From positions 205,145,322-205,209,321 of the forward strand of contig CM060680.1 of the NCBI GenBank assembly GCA_030686995.1: a stretch of DNA of 64,000 nucleotides, read 5' to 3'. Source of the stretch: Artemisia argyi (Eukaryota; Streptophyta; Magnoliopsida; Asterales; Asteraceae). The notes beneath the pieces were generated by a model that worked only from the letters and a program-made list of their open reading frames with translations, searched no databases and was not told the origin of the DNA. The position numbers and the translations under genes were made by a program. Shown one piece after another: positions 24,201 to 37,386 of the stretch (the first letter of the stretch is position 1; each line of letters begins with the position of its first letter).

Positions 24201-24321
24201 CAAATGCAGTATTTTCCAAATGACACTTTAGGTCGTTCAATGTAACTGTAACTGTGGTGCTATGACAGACACCCCCAGGTATTCCATTCCGCTGCAAGTC
24301 AGGTAAATTGGGGGTGTGACA
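21241..24321 (+). repeat. 5' LTR of the Tekay-like element
   Basis: 3081 bp, starting TGTCACAACT and ending GGGTGTGACA. Compared with the 3' LTR by eye I see only about three base changes. The four indels I noted (+10, +14, -3 in the C run, -11) account exactly for the 10-bp length difference. The short open frames in it (for example 22128-22331 and 22682-22978) recur in the other LTR and are not genes. Confidence 0.93.
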
Positions 24322-24324
24322 GAT

Positions 24325-24336
24325 TGGCATCAGAGC
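24325..24336 (+). other. Primer binding site (initiator tRNA-Met type)
   Basis: TTGGCATCAGAGC starts 3 bp after the 5' LTR end. It resembles the TGGTATCAGAGC site complementary to the 3' end of plant initiator tRNA-Met, with one T-to-C change. Confidence 0.7.
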
Positions 24337-24519
24337 TAAGGTTATAGCGAACTAGGATGTATCTTGGACCCTAGACTATAACCGCATCATCATAGCATCT
24401 CATTATTTCATCATAAGTGCATAATCATGATACATGTTGTTTCATACATACCCTGTGCGAGTTATTTATACTCATATCCGTATATGTATATCATTTTATT
24501 GACCTGGTTCACAAGTGAC

Positions 24520-24650
24520 ATGTCTTCAGATACTCACCCTGACATCCTTTTATCGGATTCCGACATTGAAGATGCCTTGTCATCTTCCACTACCATTATA
24601 CCACCAGTTGCATTTACACCACCATTAGTACTATTGATTTGCCATAGGAA
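24520..24650 (+). pseudogene. Gag N-terminal remnant of the Tekay-like element
   Basis: ATG at 24520 opens MSSDTHPDILLSDSDIEDAL followed by Ser/Thr/Pro-rich residues, an acidic-serine start of the kind seen in Tekay/Del gag. The frame then decays, and no zinc knuckle or capsid region is recognisable up to about 26.6 kb. Confidence 0.45.
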
Positions 24651-26689
24651 CAGGGTTTTCCTATCATTCAGCCCGTACATAGAATGCCTTTTGGTAGTGT
24701 ATTCAGAATTAATCTTAATGGACTTATTAGGATGCTTATTGCAAGGAAGAAAGTGTGTTTTCTTTCCATCACTAGTAGGGCACTTACTACTCAGGTACTA
24801 TCACCACCATCAGTTACTTATTACACTATTGGCCTTCTCACAGTGTGTACTTTAGTTTTACCTTTTGGATGTTGCGAGGTAGCGCGAAAGAGGGTAGTAT
24901 TCCATTCACTAGTTCCATCATTGTCATTTCCTTTTCCATTCCCATTTGCTCAGACTTCAATCGTTTCGCAACATTTTAGCATTGTCTCATCAGGAATTAG
25001 GTTGATTTCATTTTTGACGAATTAGTAGACTATTACCATTTGACAAGATTCACCCACGTATCCAATACACCATTCAAGCTATTTTACTATCATATGGGGA
25101 AACTGTTTTACAGAAAAATTTCTGAAGTAAGCTATTTTATTACCATCTTATAAATTGATTTTCTGTCATTACACCAAGTATTTACTATTGTTACGCGAAG
25201 CAATTTTCATGTTACTTGAAAGAAAACATCAGGATACCATTTTAATAACAATGCGTTGAACACCATCTAAAACTTTTGAGGAAAGTTATGATATTTTGAC
25301 AAAATCCAACATCGCATCATTAGTCCTCAATTATACATAGCCTGATCACCTATGTAAAATTCAGGAAGGATTATGCCATGAAGGAAATAATTACCTTTTC
25401 AAAGGATTGTTAATAACAATCTTCATTCGAAAGCTTTGTAAACAAAGGAACTCTTTCATAAACATCCCTTTTGCCGAACTATCCCTGGATACTTACCCCA
25501 CCAGTCACTCATTCAGACATTAAGTTGGATTTTTCCCATTGACTTCCCTAAGAGAGACTTTCCATATCAATTACATGCAGGATTCCTTTATACAATAAAA
25601 GCAATGAAAGGATTACAGAACTACTAACCAGAACTAGAAGTATATAGAGAGAGAATTCATAACTCAACAACAATCCTCAGATACTGCGAGACCATCCTAA
25701 TCACCATCTCTGACTTAGTTGTCCAATGTCATTGTTCAAGGGTACTAGCTATACTGAACTACATGATTGAACTCAATAAATGTCCGCAGGACAACACAAT
25801 AGAAATAAACCAAGCTTCTAATTGAGACTGTAGAGCATTTCATTTAAACATGGCCTCATCCATACATGAACTTTCCTGCAGTAAGTTTTCACAAAGGACA
25901 ATTGTTTGAATCAAGAATATCGATGTAGATTCCTCTAAGGCCTTATGTCACTAGAAATTTCAGATAACCTCACCTTCATACCAAGCAAGGGATCAAGCCA
26001 GAACATATCTCCTCATCTACATGGGAAAACAGAATAGACATTCATCGACACAACATCAAGTGATACCTTCGTCTTGCCAATTACAACGATAAACTATTTC
26101 AGGACTTAAGTTAGTCTAAATACCTATGCTTGTAGTTATGCCAGATAACCACCAATAGACATTATCCAACCTCAGGAACTAAGTGTTAGACATCGATGCA
26201 TTTAAGCGAACATTTTCTATACTACCATTTTATCCATGTTAGTGTTTTCACTTTTAAATAAAGTTGATGCGTTTACATAAATCACCTACCTTGTGGAAAA
26301 ATGATTTCTGAAATTCCTATTCTGAACAAGTACGATTCTTTTTGATCAATCTTTAGCAACACTATTGTACAATGAGAAATATACATAGATATCAAACTTT
26401 GGTAAGTAGTTTTAATCACAACATGTTTGAAAACATTTTTCTACTTCATAACTACTGAAATTTTGAATCATCAGGAAAAATATTACCCAGTAAATCATTT
26501 GCTCCATTTTCTAAATTCGTTTATTCAGAAAAAGATTTCAACCAAAACTCACAATCGCGAGACAAATTTCCAGAACCAACTTCCCTACAACATCACTTAT
26601 GCATTTAGGATTTTGTGACTTGACAGTAAAGAATATTGGTATATGTGATGAAGGAATTAGGAAGGACATCACAAATTAATCACGAACAT

Positions 26690-27950
26690 CAGTAGTGGAG
26701 ACCAAACCCACTAGACAAAGAAGGACATATGTCTTATCATCTGTTGGAACAAAACACAAGGAATCAAATTGTTACCTATATTCTATCCCTTCAGATAACG
26801 CCAAGTTCGGAGGACCGAACGTTATGAAATTAGTCACAAAGGTTTATTGTACCATTTCAGATTTTCCTGTTAAGGAAACCGTTTCAACTTGGACCTCAGG
26901 TAATCATTTCAGGATTTCCTTCAGAAACCCATTTAGATGTGAACATCACCTATCACCCTCAGAACGATGGTCAAAGCGAGAGAACAATTCAAACATAGGA
27001 AGGTATGCTCAGAGTATGAGTGATTAACCCTAGAAATGGTTGGACTAATCATTTAACATAAATCAAATTCATCTACAACAATAGTTATCACACCAACAAC
27101 GAGAAACTGGCAGAAGTTAGGTTGGTACATAACACACATCATTTGGATTGGGTATCCTGAATAACAAACCATCCGGATTCAAGTGGGAGAACAAACTAAG
27201 TTAAAAGCTTTGCCTTGGATTGGCATGATACAAATTGGATAACAATAAAGGTTGAACCTTTAGCATATTGGACTATTTAAGATTCATGTTAGAATCGACC
27301 AACTAGCATACAAACTTGTGTTCTGGCAGAATTCGGCAGTATATATTACCAGTACCACATTTAAAACATTAAGAAGCGCAGACCATCGATTGATGGGCCA
27401 AACTCAGAAAAAGCTCAACTCACTAGTTCAGTAGGCATTCATGAGATAACCAGAAATTTCCTACAAGTCAAGAATCAGTTACAAGTTCAATAAGTCATAA
27501 ACCATTAAAACTTCAAGTTCTGCATAGTTATGCAGAAAGTTCTGCCTAGGAAAGGCATGTTATCATTCAAAAAAAAAAAAACTTGGAAAGTTACACCAAT
27601 ATACACTGGACCATTTATATTTCAGACAGGGTAGGCCTAGTGGCCGTCAGATTTGAACATTGCCAGAGAACAACAGGATTACACGAACATATTTCACATT
27701 TTCAGATCCCCAGAAATGACTTACAGATGAGTCACTCATGATTCCATTGGAAGGGATCCATCCCAAATGACAATCTCAGACCTTGTAAGAGAACCAACAG
27801 AAATCATGGACCGTGTGGTCAAACAGTTGAATCAGAGTTGAATTCCTATCGTTAGAGTTCGCTGGAATTCTCGAATATCATCACCTTTTCACCAATATGT
27901 TTTCAGAAACCAACATAAACTGAACTTCGGGACGAAGTTCCTTTTAGGGG
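26690..27950 (+). pseudogene. Integrase remnant of the Tekay-like element
   Basis: Near 26945, TYHPQNDGQSERTIQT is the region around the catalytic Glu of Ty3 integrases, but a stop follows at once. Further on are NNSYHTNN (about 27080), YKLVFWQNSAVYIT (about 27310) and, near the end, EIMDRVVKQLNQS-stop-IPIVRVRWNS (about 27805-27875), which is the typical C-terminal tail of Tekay/Del polyproteins. There are many stops and frameshifts. The stretch 24650-26690 holds no recognised domain. Confidence 0.7.
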
Positions 27951-27957
27951 GGAAGAA
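27946..27957 (+). other. Polypurine tract of the Tekay-like element
   Basis: AGGGGGGAAGAA directly abuts the 3' LTR start (TGTCACAACT at 27958), as expected for plus-strand priming. Confidence 0.8.
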
Positions 27958-30900
27958 TGTCACAACTCACCATTTCAGGTCATTTCCCGAACTTTGGAAA
28001 AACACTATTCATCAAAAACACTATTCATCAGTTTACTATTCATCATTTTTGGTGTCAGTTCGACATTCCGAGAAGCATTCAGAAATTTTACTATTCATGG
28101 AACACTATTCATTGCGGGAAAAGATTTCATCATTCACGTGCATTACACATTTCATCGTAAATTTAGTTTACGAGTATTCAAATTCGCGTAACCGGATTGG
28201 TTTAGGTGCGAATTCATTTCATAAGTGTCCTTGACACTGCATACGGACTGGAGATAGTCTGCATATCATCATAACAGCATTTTCATGTTATACCACTCTC
28301 AGGATTTTCAAATTACTATATTCAGTATATTTAACGTTTTACGTATTATGATTTCTAAATAAACGTTAACACCCGGTTTATACACGACGAATATATCTAA
28401 ATATTCCCACAATGGTCCCGACATATTTTTATATCCATTTTAACATCATAAAAGTTATAACATTCAGTTACCCAGTATTTTGGAAATTTATTTTATTTAT
28501 AACGTACGCGTATGAATATAACGACGGTTTTCGTGAAAACTAAACAATAATCACCCGATCACTCAGTAAATGTACCCAACATATTTTTAATATGTTTTTA
28601 ACATTATTATAACTTTATTTCATCCCGGTAAACTTCGTGAACAATTATTTCTATTAAACCCGGTACTCGATTTTAACGAATAACACGTAATAACACTTAA
28701 ACTACACAAGATTTCCTAAATAAATACCAAGTACCCCTATCCCCCCCCCCCCCCCCCCCCTTGGCTCACCATGGCTGGTCTTAAAGTCCTCTCCTAGGCA
28801 ACTTTATACAAAATTTTAACCTTGTGCATTTATATGTGATTATTATACATTATAAGTTGTTATTTATTTACATAAACCACAAAAACCAAACATACATAAT
28901 TTTTGAGAATCAAAAGCTTCCTTTTCTCTTGTTCTTCTCCATAACCCACGACCAAACCACCATAATAAGATCAAGTGATCATTTTTCAAAAGCTAAAGCA
29001 CTAAACTTGTTCCTTTTACTTGCCTAATCAAGAATCAATCAAGAAAAACACAAGAAATCCAAGCATAATCATCATCTAATCATCTCATTTTATCAAGTAA
29101 GTTTTCAACTTTATTTTTTCATGGATCATCTTATATTTACATGTATTTCATGAGTATCATGCTAAAAACCATGTACAACTAGCTATACCACCCTTTATTT
29201 TGTCTAAAATGAAACATACAAACCCTAACTTTTTAGTTATGAATCCCCTTGCTATAATAACTTGGTTAGGAGTCCATGACACCCTAAGAAGGTGTATGGT
29301 AGGATTAGATTAGCTATGTGGTGATTACAAGAGGTTTGGTGATGGTAGAAATTAGTTTTAAACCTTGAAAACTTGATTTGGAACCTATTTTAGACATGCT
29401 GTCCCGTTTTGTAAAAATCTGGAAAATCAGTAAACACCAAGGAAACTTTGGCAAAATTTTTAGAAAATACTTTCAAAAACGAATCCGTAGGCGAAAGAAC
29501 GGATTAAAAAGAGCTTATAACGAAGAAGTTATGATTTTTGCAAGATTGTTGACGAAAAGTATTTTCTGGAAATTTGTTTGCTGTTGGACGTTTTTCATTG
29601 GACAAAAAGAGACTTTAGACGTAACCCGGAGGAGCCGAGCTTTCCAAAATATATTACTACATACTAAGACGTAACCGTGGACATAAAGAACAAGTAAAAC
29701 GGACAAGTAACGACAAAGATATTCACGTTTGAATATCGGCTAAAACCATTTTTATTTGACAGCTTTTTAATAAAAGTGGCACAAAAACTACGAAGTACTT
29801 TTATAAGCTAGACATAATATTAAGTACCAAGCTTTATAACTAATGTAGTATTAGTTATTACGAGTATATTTTCATCATTTCGAGGCGATATTACAAGGAT
29901 TACAACCCGAGTATTTCAACACTAACATGGAAACATACGATATATATAAGTATATATATATTGCAACTAGCTTATTTTATTTTCTAATAGCAATATTTTT
30001 CCAAATTCTTGGATTATATATTTTGATAACACAAGTGTTTTTACAAAGAGTAGAGTGGTATAGGAACATGAGCATGGACATTCATAACATCATTTGTTGA
30101 TCTAAATGAGATCATTCATCATTCATATTAGGTTGCGGCTAGTGTGCGCGCCTTATTTTTCAGCTCATTACATGTTCATGGTACCATCATATTGGGTTGC
30201 AGCAGCTAATTGTTCATTGGTGTTCATTTCATTTCATCACAGTTTCATCAGTTGAGGTGAGTTTTCATAGCCCCGTTTTCAATTCAACATTTTTGATTGT
30301 TTTCAAATCCCACGAGGGGAATACATTGCATCAATCATTTTAGTACGAGCCCAAGTATTCAAACATGTACATAGCTTAAGTTACCTTGCCATGTGATAAG
30401 TCCCCTGTAACATCATGAACCGTTAATTTACCGTTAAGCGAGAGTGAGTGGATAGATCTATCGAGGGTGACGCCTCCATCCGTGGTAGTGATTACCAACA
30501 GTAAGCGGATGCATGTCATGTCTTTTACATTTGAGTGTTTCGGCAGAACATTCGGGAGGGGCATAGAATTTCATCAGTCATAGCTTCGGTGTCATGAGCT
30601 TAAGGCTATTGTACAATTTTCATGAGATTTTTATCTTGCACTTTTACTTGTGGTGGCCGTACATCATTACATTTTACAAACCTATGGAATTCACCAACAT
30701 TCGTGTTGACGTTTTAGCAATGTATTTCAGGTTATTAAGGTAGCTCATGTGACATGCATTTGGACCTTCATGGAGTCGCGGAGTCGACGCGTCTCATCAT
30801 TATTTCATGCACTTATGTAAACGTTTGATCTAGTATGACTTGTTTTTCATAAACATGCAACACATTTTGGGGACCTCCTTTTGTAAACTCTGAATTATTT

Positions 30901-31028
30901 CAATGATCAAATGCAGTATTTTCCAAATGACACTTTAGGTCGTTCAATGTAACTGTAACTGTGGTGCTATGACAGACACCCCCAGGTATTCCATTCCGCT
31001 GCAAGTCAGGTAAATTGGGGGTGTGACA
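27958..31028 (+). repeat. 3' LTR of the Tekay-like element
   Basis: 3071 bp, nearly identical to 21241-24321. It includes an 11-bp tandem gain (CGTTAATTTAC near 30420) and a 20-C run at 28741-28760 (17 C in the other copy). Confidence 0.93.
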
Positions 31029-32457
31029 CAAAGAATTAGGTATACAAACGGAGTGTCTAGCAAACGAATCAACTTAAATACCATAACATAAGTACCCACC
31101 GATAATTGAGGTATCAACATATGATAGGTAGAATGGAATCTTACCACCTACACACCCCAACATATAACGACTGCCCAAACGGTTAAGAGATTACTTCTCT
31201 AACCATACAGCCATCACCAACATGATATCACATACCATCTTCCACAACATATAACAACAAACATCAATGAATGCAATAATGGTCACAAGTCCACGTGTGT
31301 GATACCCTTATAATTATGTTCGCGACCATAGTTATAAGCCTATTCCACACGCATACTTACTTCCAAAACCACACATCTCAATGATAACGCACATATACCA
31401 CATAGCACCTAATACACCATGCAATCCATGCTATCATACTTGCAAGTCCACTTGTATTGTGACACATGTATAATTATGTTGGCCACCATAATTATCTATG
31501 CGCCTTTCATAAGTGTACTCCCTCCTATGACAACACATCATGCAAACAATCACGCAAACAGAAACAAAAGACGTCGCAAATAATCATCTCACATGGAACA
31601 ATTCCATCGATAACGTAAACTCTATAATCAAAATCACTTGGATAAGGTCGATCCAATATCCAAGAGTAATCACGTTCCAACATGGCTCCAGACGGCAAAA
31701 GACAATATACGAATTCGAAAACATAACACAAAACAAAAGATGTCGCACAATGGCTCAAACTCCATTCTCGCACTTGCCTCCCCACTCAGATCAATTCAAC
31801 TTACTACTCACTGCGGACTCTAGATCCGAATCCACATTATTCCATCCTAACTCCCCTTTCATCTTTACTCAACCACTCATTCATGTTTCCTACATGTTGA
31901 GGTAGTCGACAACATGCAAAACCATCTCTATTTCTATCTTCCAATTCCGCATGGTTCACAAGTGCATAAAAATCAGGAGGTTTAGACTAAACCACATCTC
32001 CTTTCTATGTGAAGTGAGGTCACTACCAAGGGTATTTGGTAATGGCTCCATCTCCAGAATTCATCGTGGTTCCAAACCTCTCCTCTTCTTCTCCACCAAC
32101 GTTTCCCATAAACGTCCTCTCCTTGTCCGAACATGGATACATGCTATCGGGAACTCGGATTCTGCGGTTAGTCCGCTTCATCCTACCACCTCTCTCGCAT
32201 CCGATAGCGACAACGGTAGTCCAACAATGCATCTTACGCGTGGAAGACGATATAATAAAGTCGATATATACAATACTACGTATAGGGTATAGAATAGACA
32301 TCCGAAACTCAATAAAACATATCATAAATATAGGAAAATAGGCATATAAAATACTATACTTACACATAGATCCTAAATGCAACTATATGAGGGACTCCTA
32401 AGTTATAGTGTAGGTTCAACCACCTAATTCTCTATAACCAAGTCTCTGATACCAATC
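31029..32457 (-). mobile_element. 5' interior (leader/gag side) of the decayed chromovirus
   Basis: Begins with the CAAAG target duplication of the Tekay-like insertion. It has the minus-strand primer site CTCTGATACCA (32444-32454), complementary to the TGGTATCAGAG type of initiator tRNA-Met, one base from the LTR at 32458. A related pair of segments near 31285-31345 and 31435-31500 (TATAATTATGTT...CATAATTAT) forms a degenerate tandem repeat. No gag domain was recognised in either strand. Confidence 0.55.
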
Positions 32458-34182
32458 TGTCATACCCCGCCACGGCGGAAACGCGAGGGTGTAACTTCAT
32501 GGATATCATCACAACACATGGTGTCTATATAGAGAATAACTACATGCAATAAAAATGGCAAAGTATAGACACAAAGTGTCATAATAATACCCAAAAGATA
32601 ACAACATGATAAACTCCAAAAGCACAGATAAAACACTTCCAATGCAACTAAGGTCTCGTCTAACCACATCCTTCTATCATAGCCTTACTTCCAATGCAAC
32701 TAAGGTCTCGTCTAACCACATCCTTCTATCATAGCCTTAGAATGCTCACCTGAAAATGATGCTTAAAACGTCAACATAATGTTGGTAAGATTCATAGGTT
32801 TAGACACACTTACACTCACAAGGCAACCAGTTCACTATGATCATAAAATATAGCTGGACAAATAATTACAGTTATCATATAAGCTACATATGTCCATAAA
32901 CCAATCATCACACAAAAAGGCAACCATCGGGCCGGAACGTGACCCCCGCTCCAAAACACATCATCAATTGGGTCGCATGCGCGAGCAACAGGATAAGCAT
33001 CCTCCCAATTGGAAATCACACAGCATCAATTAGGTCGCTAACCTAATCGGAATCACACTTTCATGTACCACATAGCATTATTACGATAACATTATAAGTC
33101 CAAGCTTTTAAACCTCACATAATCACGGTAACTCAAATATTTAAGACAAGCATCATTCCCATCCGAAGTTTAAAAACAAAGTAAAATATGGGACTATGAA
33201 CTCACCTTAAACTCCGCAGCTTGCACAAAAACAACTCACAATCTATAGAACACAAAAATAATCCACATTACACAAGGTCAAGCTAAAAGCTACAACCCAT
33301 GTAATACATATATGATGGATGTCTAAGACTCATATGACCCACCATGGATCTCCTAGACACCATACTAAACATTACCATAACCTAACACTCACTAAATCCC
33401 TTGCACTTTAAAAATCAGAAAACGCAGAATTTTTGGGTACATTCGCCCACATGAAATCACGATAATTAAAGCTCAACAACTCACACCAAAAATTCACCAT
33501 GGTCTCTCATAAGCATACAAGCTAATCCCTGAAGGCCATGGACCAATAACACACACAAGTACTCAAAAGAAAATCAAACTTGTCAACTACTCAAATTCAG
33601 ATCTGAACGCACACCAAAAAGTTTTAATTAACATAAAATACTTCCACAAGTTTTTATAGCGAATCCTTTTTGTGGTAGTCTAATATAACCTAATACTTAA
33701 CTATTCCAGAAGGGCTAGTCAAAATACCACTTTTACAACCACAACTCACCCTCAAACTTTTACCCAAATTCTTTCCCGGCTTGACAGCTTTGACACCTTA
33801 ACAAAGAAAAATCAAAAGACCAATTTCCCGACCTTGAAATCAATCGTGGCTGGACCTTTTGGAAAGCTCTTTCATTAAACTTCAATTTAGAGTAAAAATT
33901 CGTGACTTAACTCCTCACCATCTATTAATTACACTCACATCTTTACATCACTACTTTTCTGTCCAAACCCTAACTCAATAACTAACATGTTTTACGCTCA
34001 ATCCTCTTAACCAAACATCATACTATTACTAATTATTGATCCCAACATGTTTAATAACATTAATTTACAGAAGTTAACACAAACCCTAATCCATCATAAC
34101 TTGTATTACATGAATCTAATCAATAATTAAACAATTAAGGGTTTACTAGGCATACCTTAGGCTTGTTTTCTTCACATAATTA
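32458..34182 (-). repeat. Upstream LTR of the decayed chromovirus, primer-site side
   Basis: Starts TGTCATACCCCGCCACGG on the plus strand (LTR end GGGTATGACA on the minus strand). It matches 16228-17190 from 32968 on. A 53-bp segment is tandemly duplicated at about 32634-32739. The match stops at 34181, where the Helitron begins. The rest of this LTR resumes at 46558. Confidence 0.75.
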
Positions 34183-34184
34183 TC

Positions 34185-37100
34185 AGCCATGTCATCAGCC
34201 ATGTCATCACATTTTATGCCATGTAAGCAAAATTCGTCCAAAAAATGTATGTCATTGGATTCGAACTTGGATTCTTTATAAGTTTGCATATATCTTAACC
34301 ACTAGACCAACACACTTTTTGAATTATATTTTGCAAGTAATAATACATAAACTTGAAAAAAACCTCATAAATAATCCCTTAAGCAAACCTCACGTAATAA
34401 CTCAGAACAATATGTAAAAACCCTAAATCAAAACAAACCCACCGAAAAACATTCTTTGCCATTCTTCTCCAAAACCCTAAATCAAAACTTTTGTTTCCTC
34501 CATAGCTTTGAGGTAGGTTATGACAGTTTTTTAACCTAACCATAATTTAAACCTAATCATTATGTTTTTTCTTCCACAGGTGGTCTTTGTATGAAGTCTT
34601 CATCATGTATGTTTTTTTTATTCTTAAATATATGCATGTTCCTAAATTCTTTATTGATCTTATAGTATTGCTACATAACCCTTTATTATATCGTTCATCT
34701 CTTTCAGGGTCCAATCGTTTCATATTCTTCACGTACAAATTGATCAGGTAATTCTGTACACACCGCAATAATTGTATTTGTATTTGCATGTAATTAATTA
34801 TGTTTGTTGTTTATGGTTTTTGACAAAAGCATCGAAGCGAAAAGCGTTGCTGCTTCTATGGTATGTATACAATTGCTTACTGTAGTTTGTTTTATCAATT
34901 GATTGTTAATTAATTAGGTTTTCTTATGATTACGTGTATTATTATTTAACCTAGATGATGAGGTCATGATGAAGACTCGAAATCACTAAGGTATAGATCT
35001 TCTGTTAAATTCAATGAGGAGTGTTTGGTTCAGGTTATAATAGCAACAAGAAGTGTTTAAAGTGGACATAAAATGTCTTTCTCAGGTGTAAGTATTGTAT
35101 CAAATCCTTTTATTGATAGCTTTGCATGTACTGTTTTGTATTGAGTAGAGAAAATTCAACACAGTTAATGTTCCGTCGAGGTGCTAACGTAAAGTTTAAT
35201 ATGTGTATTGACCACAGTGCTTCTAACCTAAAAATGCGGGTTGCGCTATATGCAGAGTGTGATCAAAAGATGTGGTTGACCAAGTTTTGAAGATAAAAGT
35301 TCGAGAATTTATCAAGCTTGAAGCTTGAAGGTGTAACAGAAGGTACATGTCATTTCATAGTATTTTGAGTCTTAGGTAATAATTGTTTGTTAATACAAAG
35401 GGACGATAGCCAAATGGGTAAAACATACTGTAAACTGGACAATAAGTTACCAGGTTAAAAGTTGCATGAATTCTATTGTGATATAAAGACAAAATGTAAA
35501 CTGGGCAATAAGTCACAATGAGAGCTCGAGAGAGAAACTATAAAGTGCGTGTTTCTGCATTTTCATGTAAAGAAAGAAATATATACAGTTAATTGAAATA
35601 TATACACTGGAAAAAGAAGACAGGAACTATAAAGTGCGGGTGCTAATTGAAATATATACACAGTTAATGGATGGGCTGATCTAACTTATGTTTTACTGAA
35701 AATTGGGACTCTTAATCATAAATGTACACAACCATAAATGGTAGCAAACATTCTGGATGCAAGGTAAATTTTTTGGATTCTCTTAATGATTTTGTTTTGT
35801 GATTACACTTATTTACATAAAGTGGGTAAAAAAAGTGTGAGAGCGCTGGCCCGGCCTACACCATTTTTACCGAAACTTAAAAGTGAAAGCAAACATTAAA
35901 TAAGAGAACATGTCTATTTATAATAGACATGACTTCTAAACTCCATATGCCCCTGCGTAAACGCACAAATGGCATTAACAAATAATAGGATACGAAAACA
36001 CTTTAAATATTATGGTTATCCGTTTTGCAGTGCATTATGCATAACATATCAGACCAGATTATTTCATTGTTGTTTTGAGTGCTCTAATATGATGAATGAC
36101 AGGTTTATCGTGATTTCCAGTTAGCGCTGCGTTTGGCATAGAAATTTTGGTTATTACGAATGAGGAGTCTGGGAGACCGAGACGATGAAGAACGAGCCAG
36201 TAAATTGATAACTACACTGACTAGAGTGTCACTGGAATTAAAGAAAAAAGTTATGGATCACCACAATCATTAGATATGCTCTATTTAAAACTTTCTGAAA
36301 ACATATTTTTAAAAATTACCTGTAATTTTTACATTACTGTTTTGTACGATTTTCCCATTTGTTCCAGATGATTTTCTCAACTGATTTTCAATATTCTTTA
36401 ATTGTATGTCGCAGATTGAGTTTCCAGATTGGTTTCATGCAGTTGTTTTTCCTTTTTTCTAGACCTGGTCAGAAGAAATTTATTGATAAAGCTGAGATTA
36501 CAGACTCTGAAACTGAGGTGGCCCATTGCCTTGATGTATGCCATAAAAATTCAGGTATCTGTGTTTTTAGTTGTAGGTCTGACTTTTACCTTAGCCAACA
36601 GGTGTGAGGGTTTCATAAGTTCTGAATGACCAGTGGTATAGTTGGGGTTGTCATGTTTTTAAAACATCTGTTTGGACTAAGGGTGCCAAAGCAGGGAGGG
36701 GGTAACGGGTCAGAACAAGCAAAGTATGTATGGGAAGAAATAGGTCGAGTTGAATCATAACATTTTTGTCCAATTTCTTTTAACTTTATAACCATCATGT
36801 TGTGTGCTGAACAAAAATAAAAAATAAATAAATAAATAAATTCATTGAAGATTTTTATTATATTATTGCACTGCTTATAGGGGTTGTTTGGGATTTGCTT
36901 ATTAGGATACCTACTTATACGGGCTGTGTGAGATTTCTTATAACACAGTTTATGGATATGAGCTTTCTCCCACACACAATTATACGTGGTCATTTCATGA
37001 ATGAAGAGTAAAAAAGCATTAACGGTTATGTGCTGCAACAAGGTATGATAACACAAGCCCCTAGCTTCAATACGTTTATCAGGCATGTTGGCATAACACC

Positions 37101-37305
37101 ACCACCGTTAGCTCCTCCTCCCGATCCCCCGCCTCCGCCTTTCACACCTCCACCATTTGCAGTTTGCTTCTTCTGGTGGATGAGGAGAGAGCTATCTCTC
37201 TTGTGTAAGCAAGGTCAAAAAATGAAATTTACATAATAACATTTTTTTAGGTGAACCACAAGTACTAGAATTATGGACTTGATTATGCCAATGTTTTGCA
37301 TGCAG
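34185..37305 (+). other. Helitron left part, no gene assigned
   Basis: Short tandem ATCAGCCATGTC units open the element. One exon-like block at about 36465-36556 (RPGQKKFIDKAEITDSETEV, then AHCLDVCHKNS, followed by a GT) has protein character but I do not recognise it. A Pro-rich stretch is encoded near 37100-37160. The rest is AT-rich with no call. Confidence 0.4.
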
Positions 37306-37386
37306 GTGTATACCAATCTTGCCGGAAATCACTCTCATGTTGTAAATACAAGATGGGCTATGCTAGCTCTTATTGATTTTGATCAG
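37306..37386 (+). pseudogene. Oxidosqualene cyclase exon fragment (captured)
   Basis: An 81-nt block bordered by an AG acceptor (TGCAG) and a GT donor (CAG|GTAATC) reads VYTNLAGNHSHVVNTRWAML then ALIDFDQ. This closely resembles the conserved exon of plant triterpene synthases (beta-amyrin/cycloartenol synthase type) around the HVVNT-AWAMLALI motif. A single exon of a gene that normally has more than fifteen, so only a passenger fragment. Confidence 0.75.

Larger units (their letters stand above)
21241..31028 (+). mobile_element. Tekay/Del-like Ty3 LTR retrotransposon, young, non-autonomous
   Basis: Complete structure: 5' LTR 21241-24321, primer site, 3636-bp interior, polypurine tract, 3' LTR 27958-31028, and perfect 5-bp target duplication CAAAG (21236-21240 and 31029-31033). 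LTRs start TGTCACAACTCACC and end GGGGGTGTGACA. The interior keeps only scraps of gag and integrase with many stops, and has no RT, so it must rely on proteins from a relative. It sits inside the interior of the minus-strand chromovirus. Confidence 0.9.

Noticed and set aside
24427..25025. Gag of the Tekay-like element as an intact gene
   Set aside because: Only the first 40 or so residues look like gag; the rest shifts frame and loses all family features.
22128..29706. Pairs of identical small frames (for example 22682-22978 and 29378-29674) as duplicated genes
   Set aside because: They lie at the same place in the two LTRs of the Tekay-like element and have no protein character.
21241..31028. 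Segmental duplication of about 3 kb
   Set aside because: The duplicated blocks have TG...CA ends, a primer site, a polypurine tract and a 5-bp target duplication, so they are LTRs.
37100..37200. Pro-rich frame in the Helitron as an extensin-like gene
   Set aside because: Short low-complexity C-rich stretch without signal peptide or repeat order.
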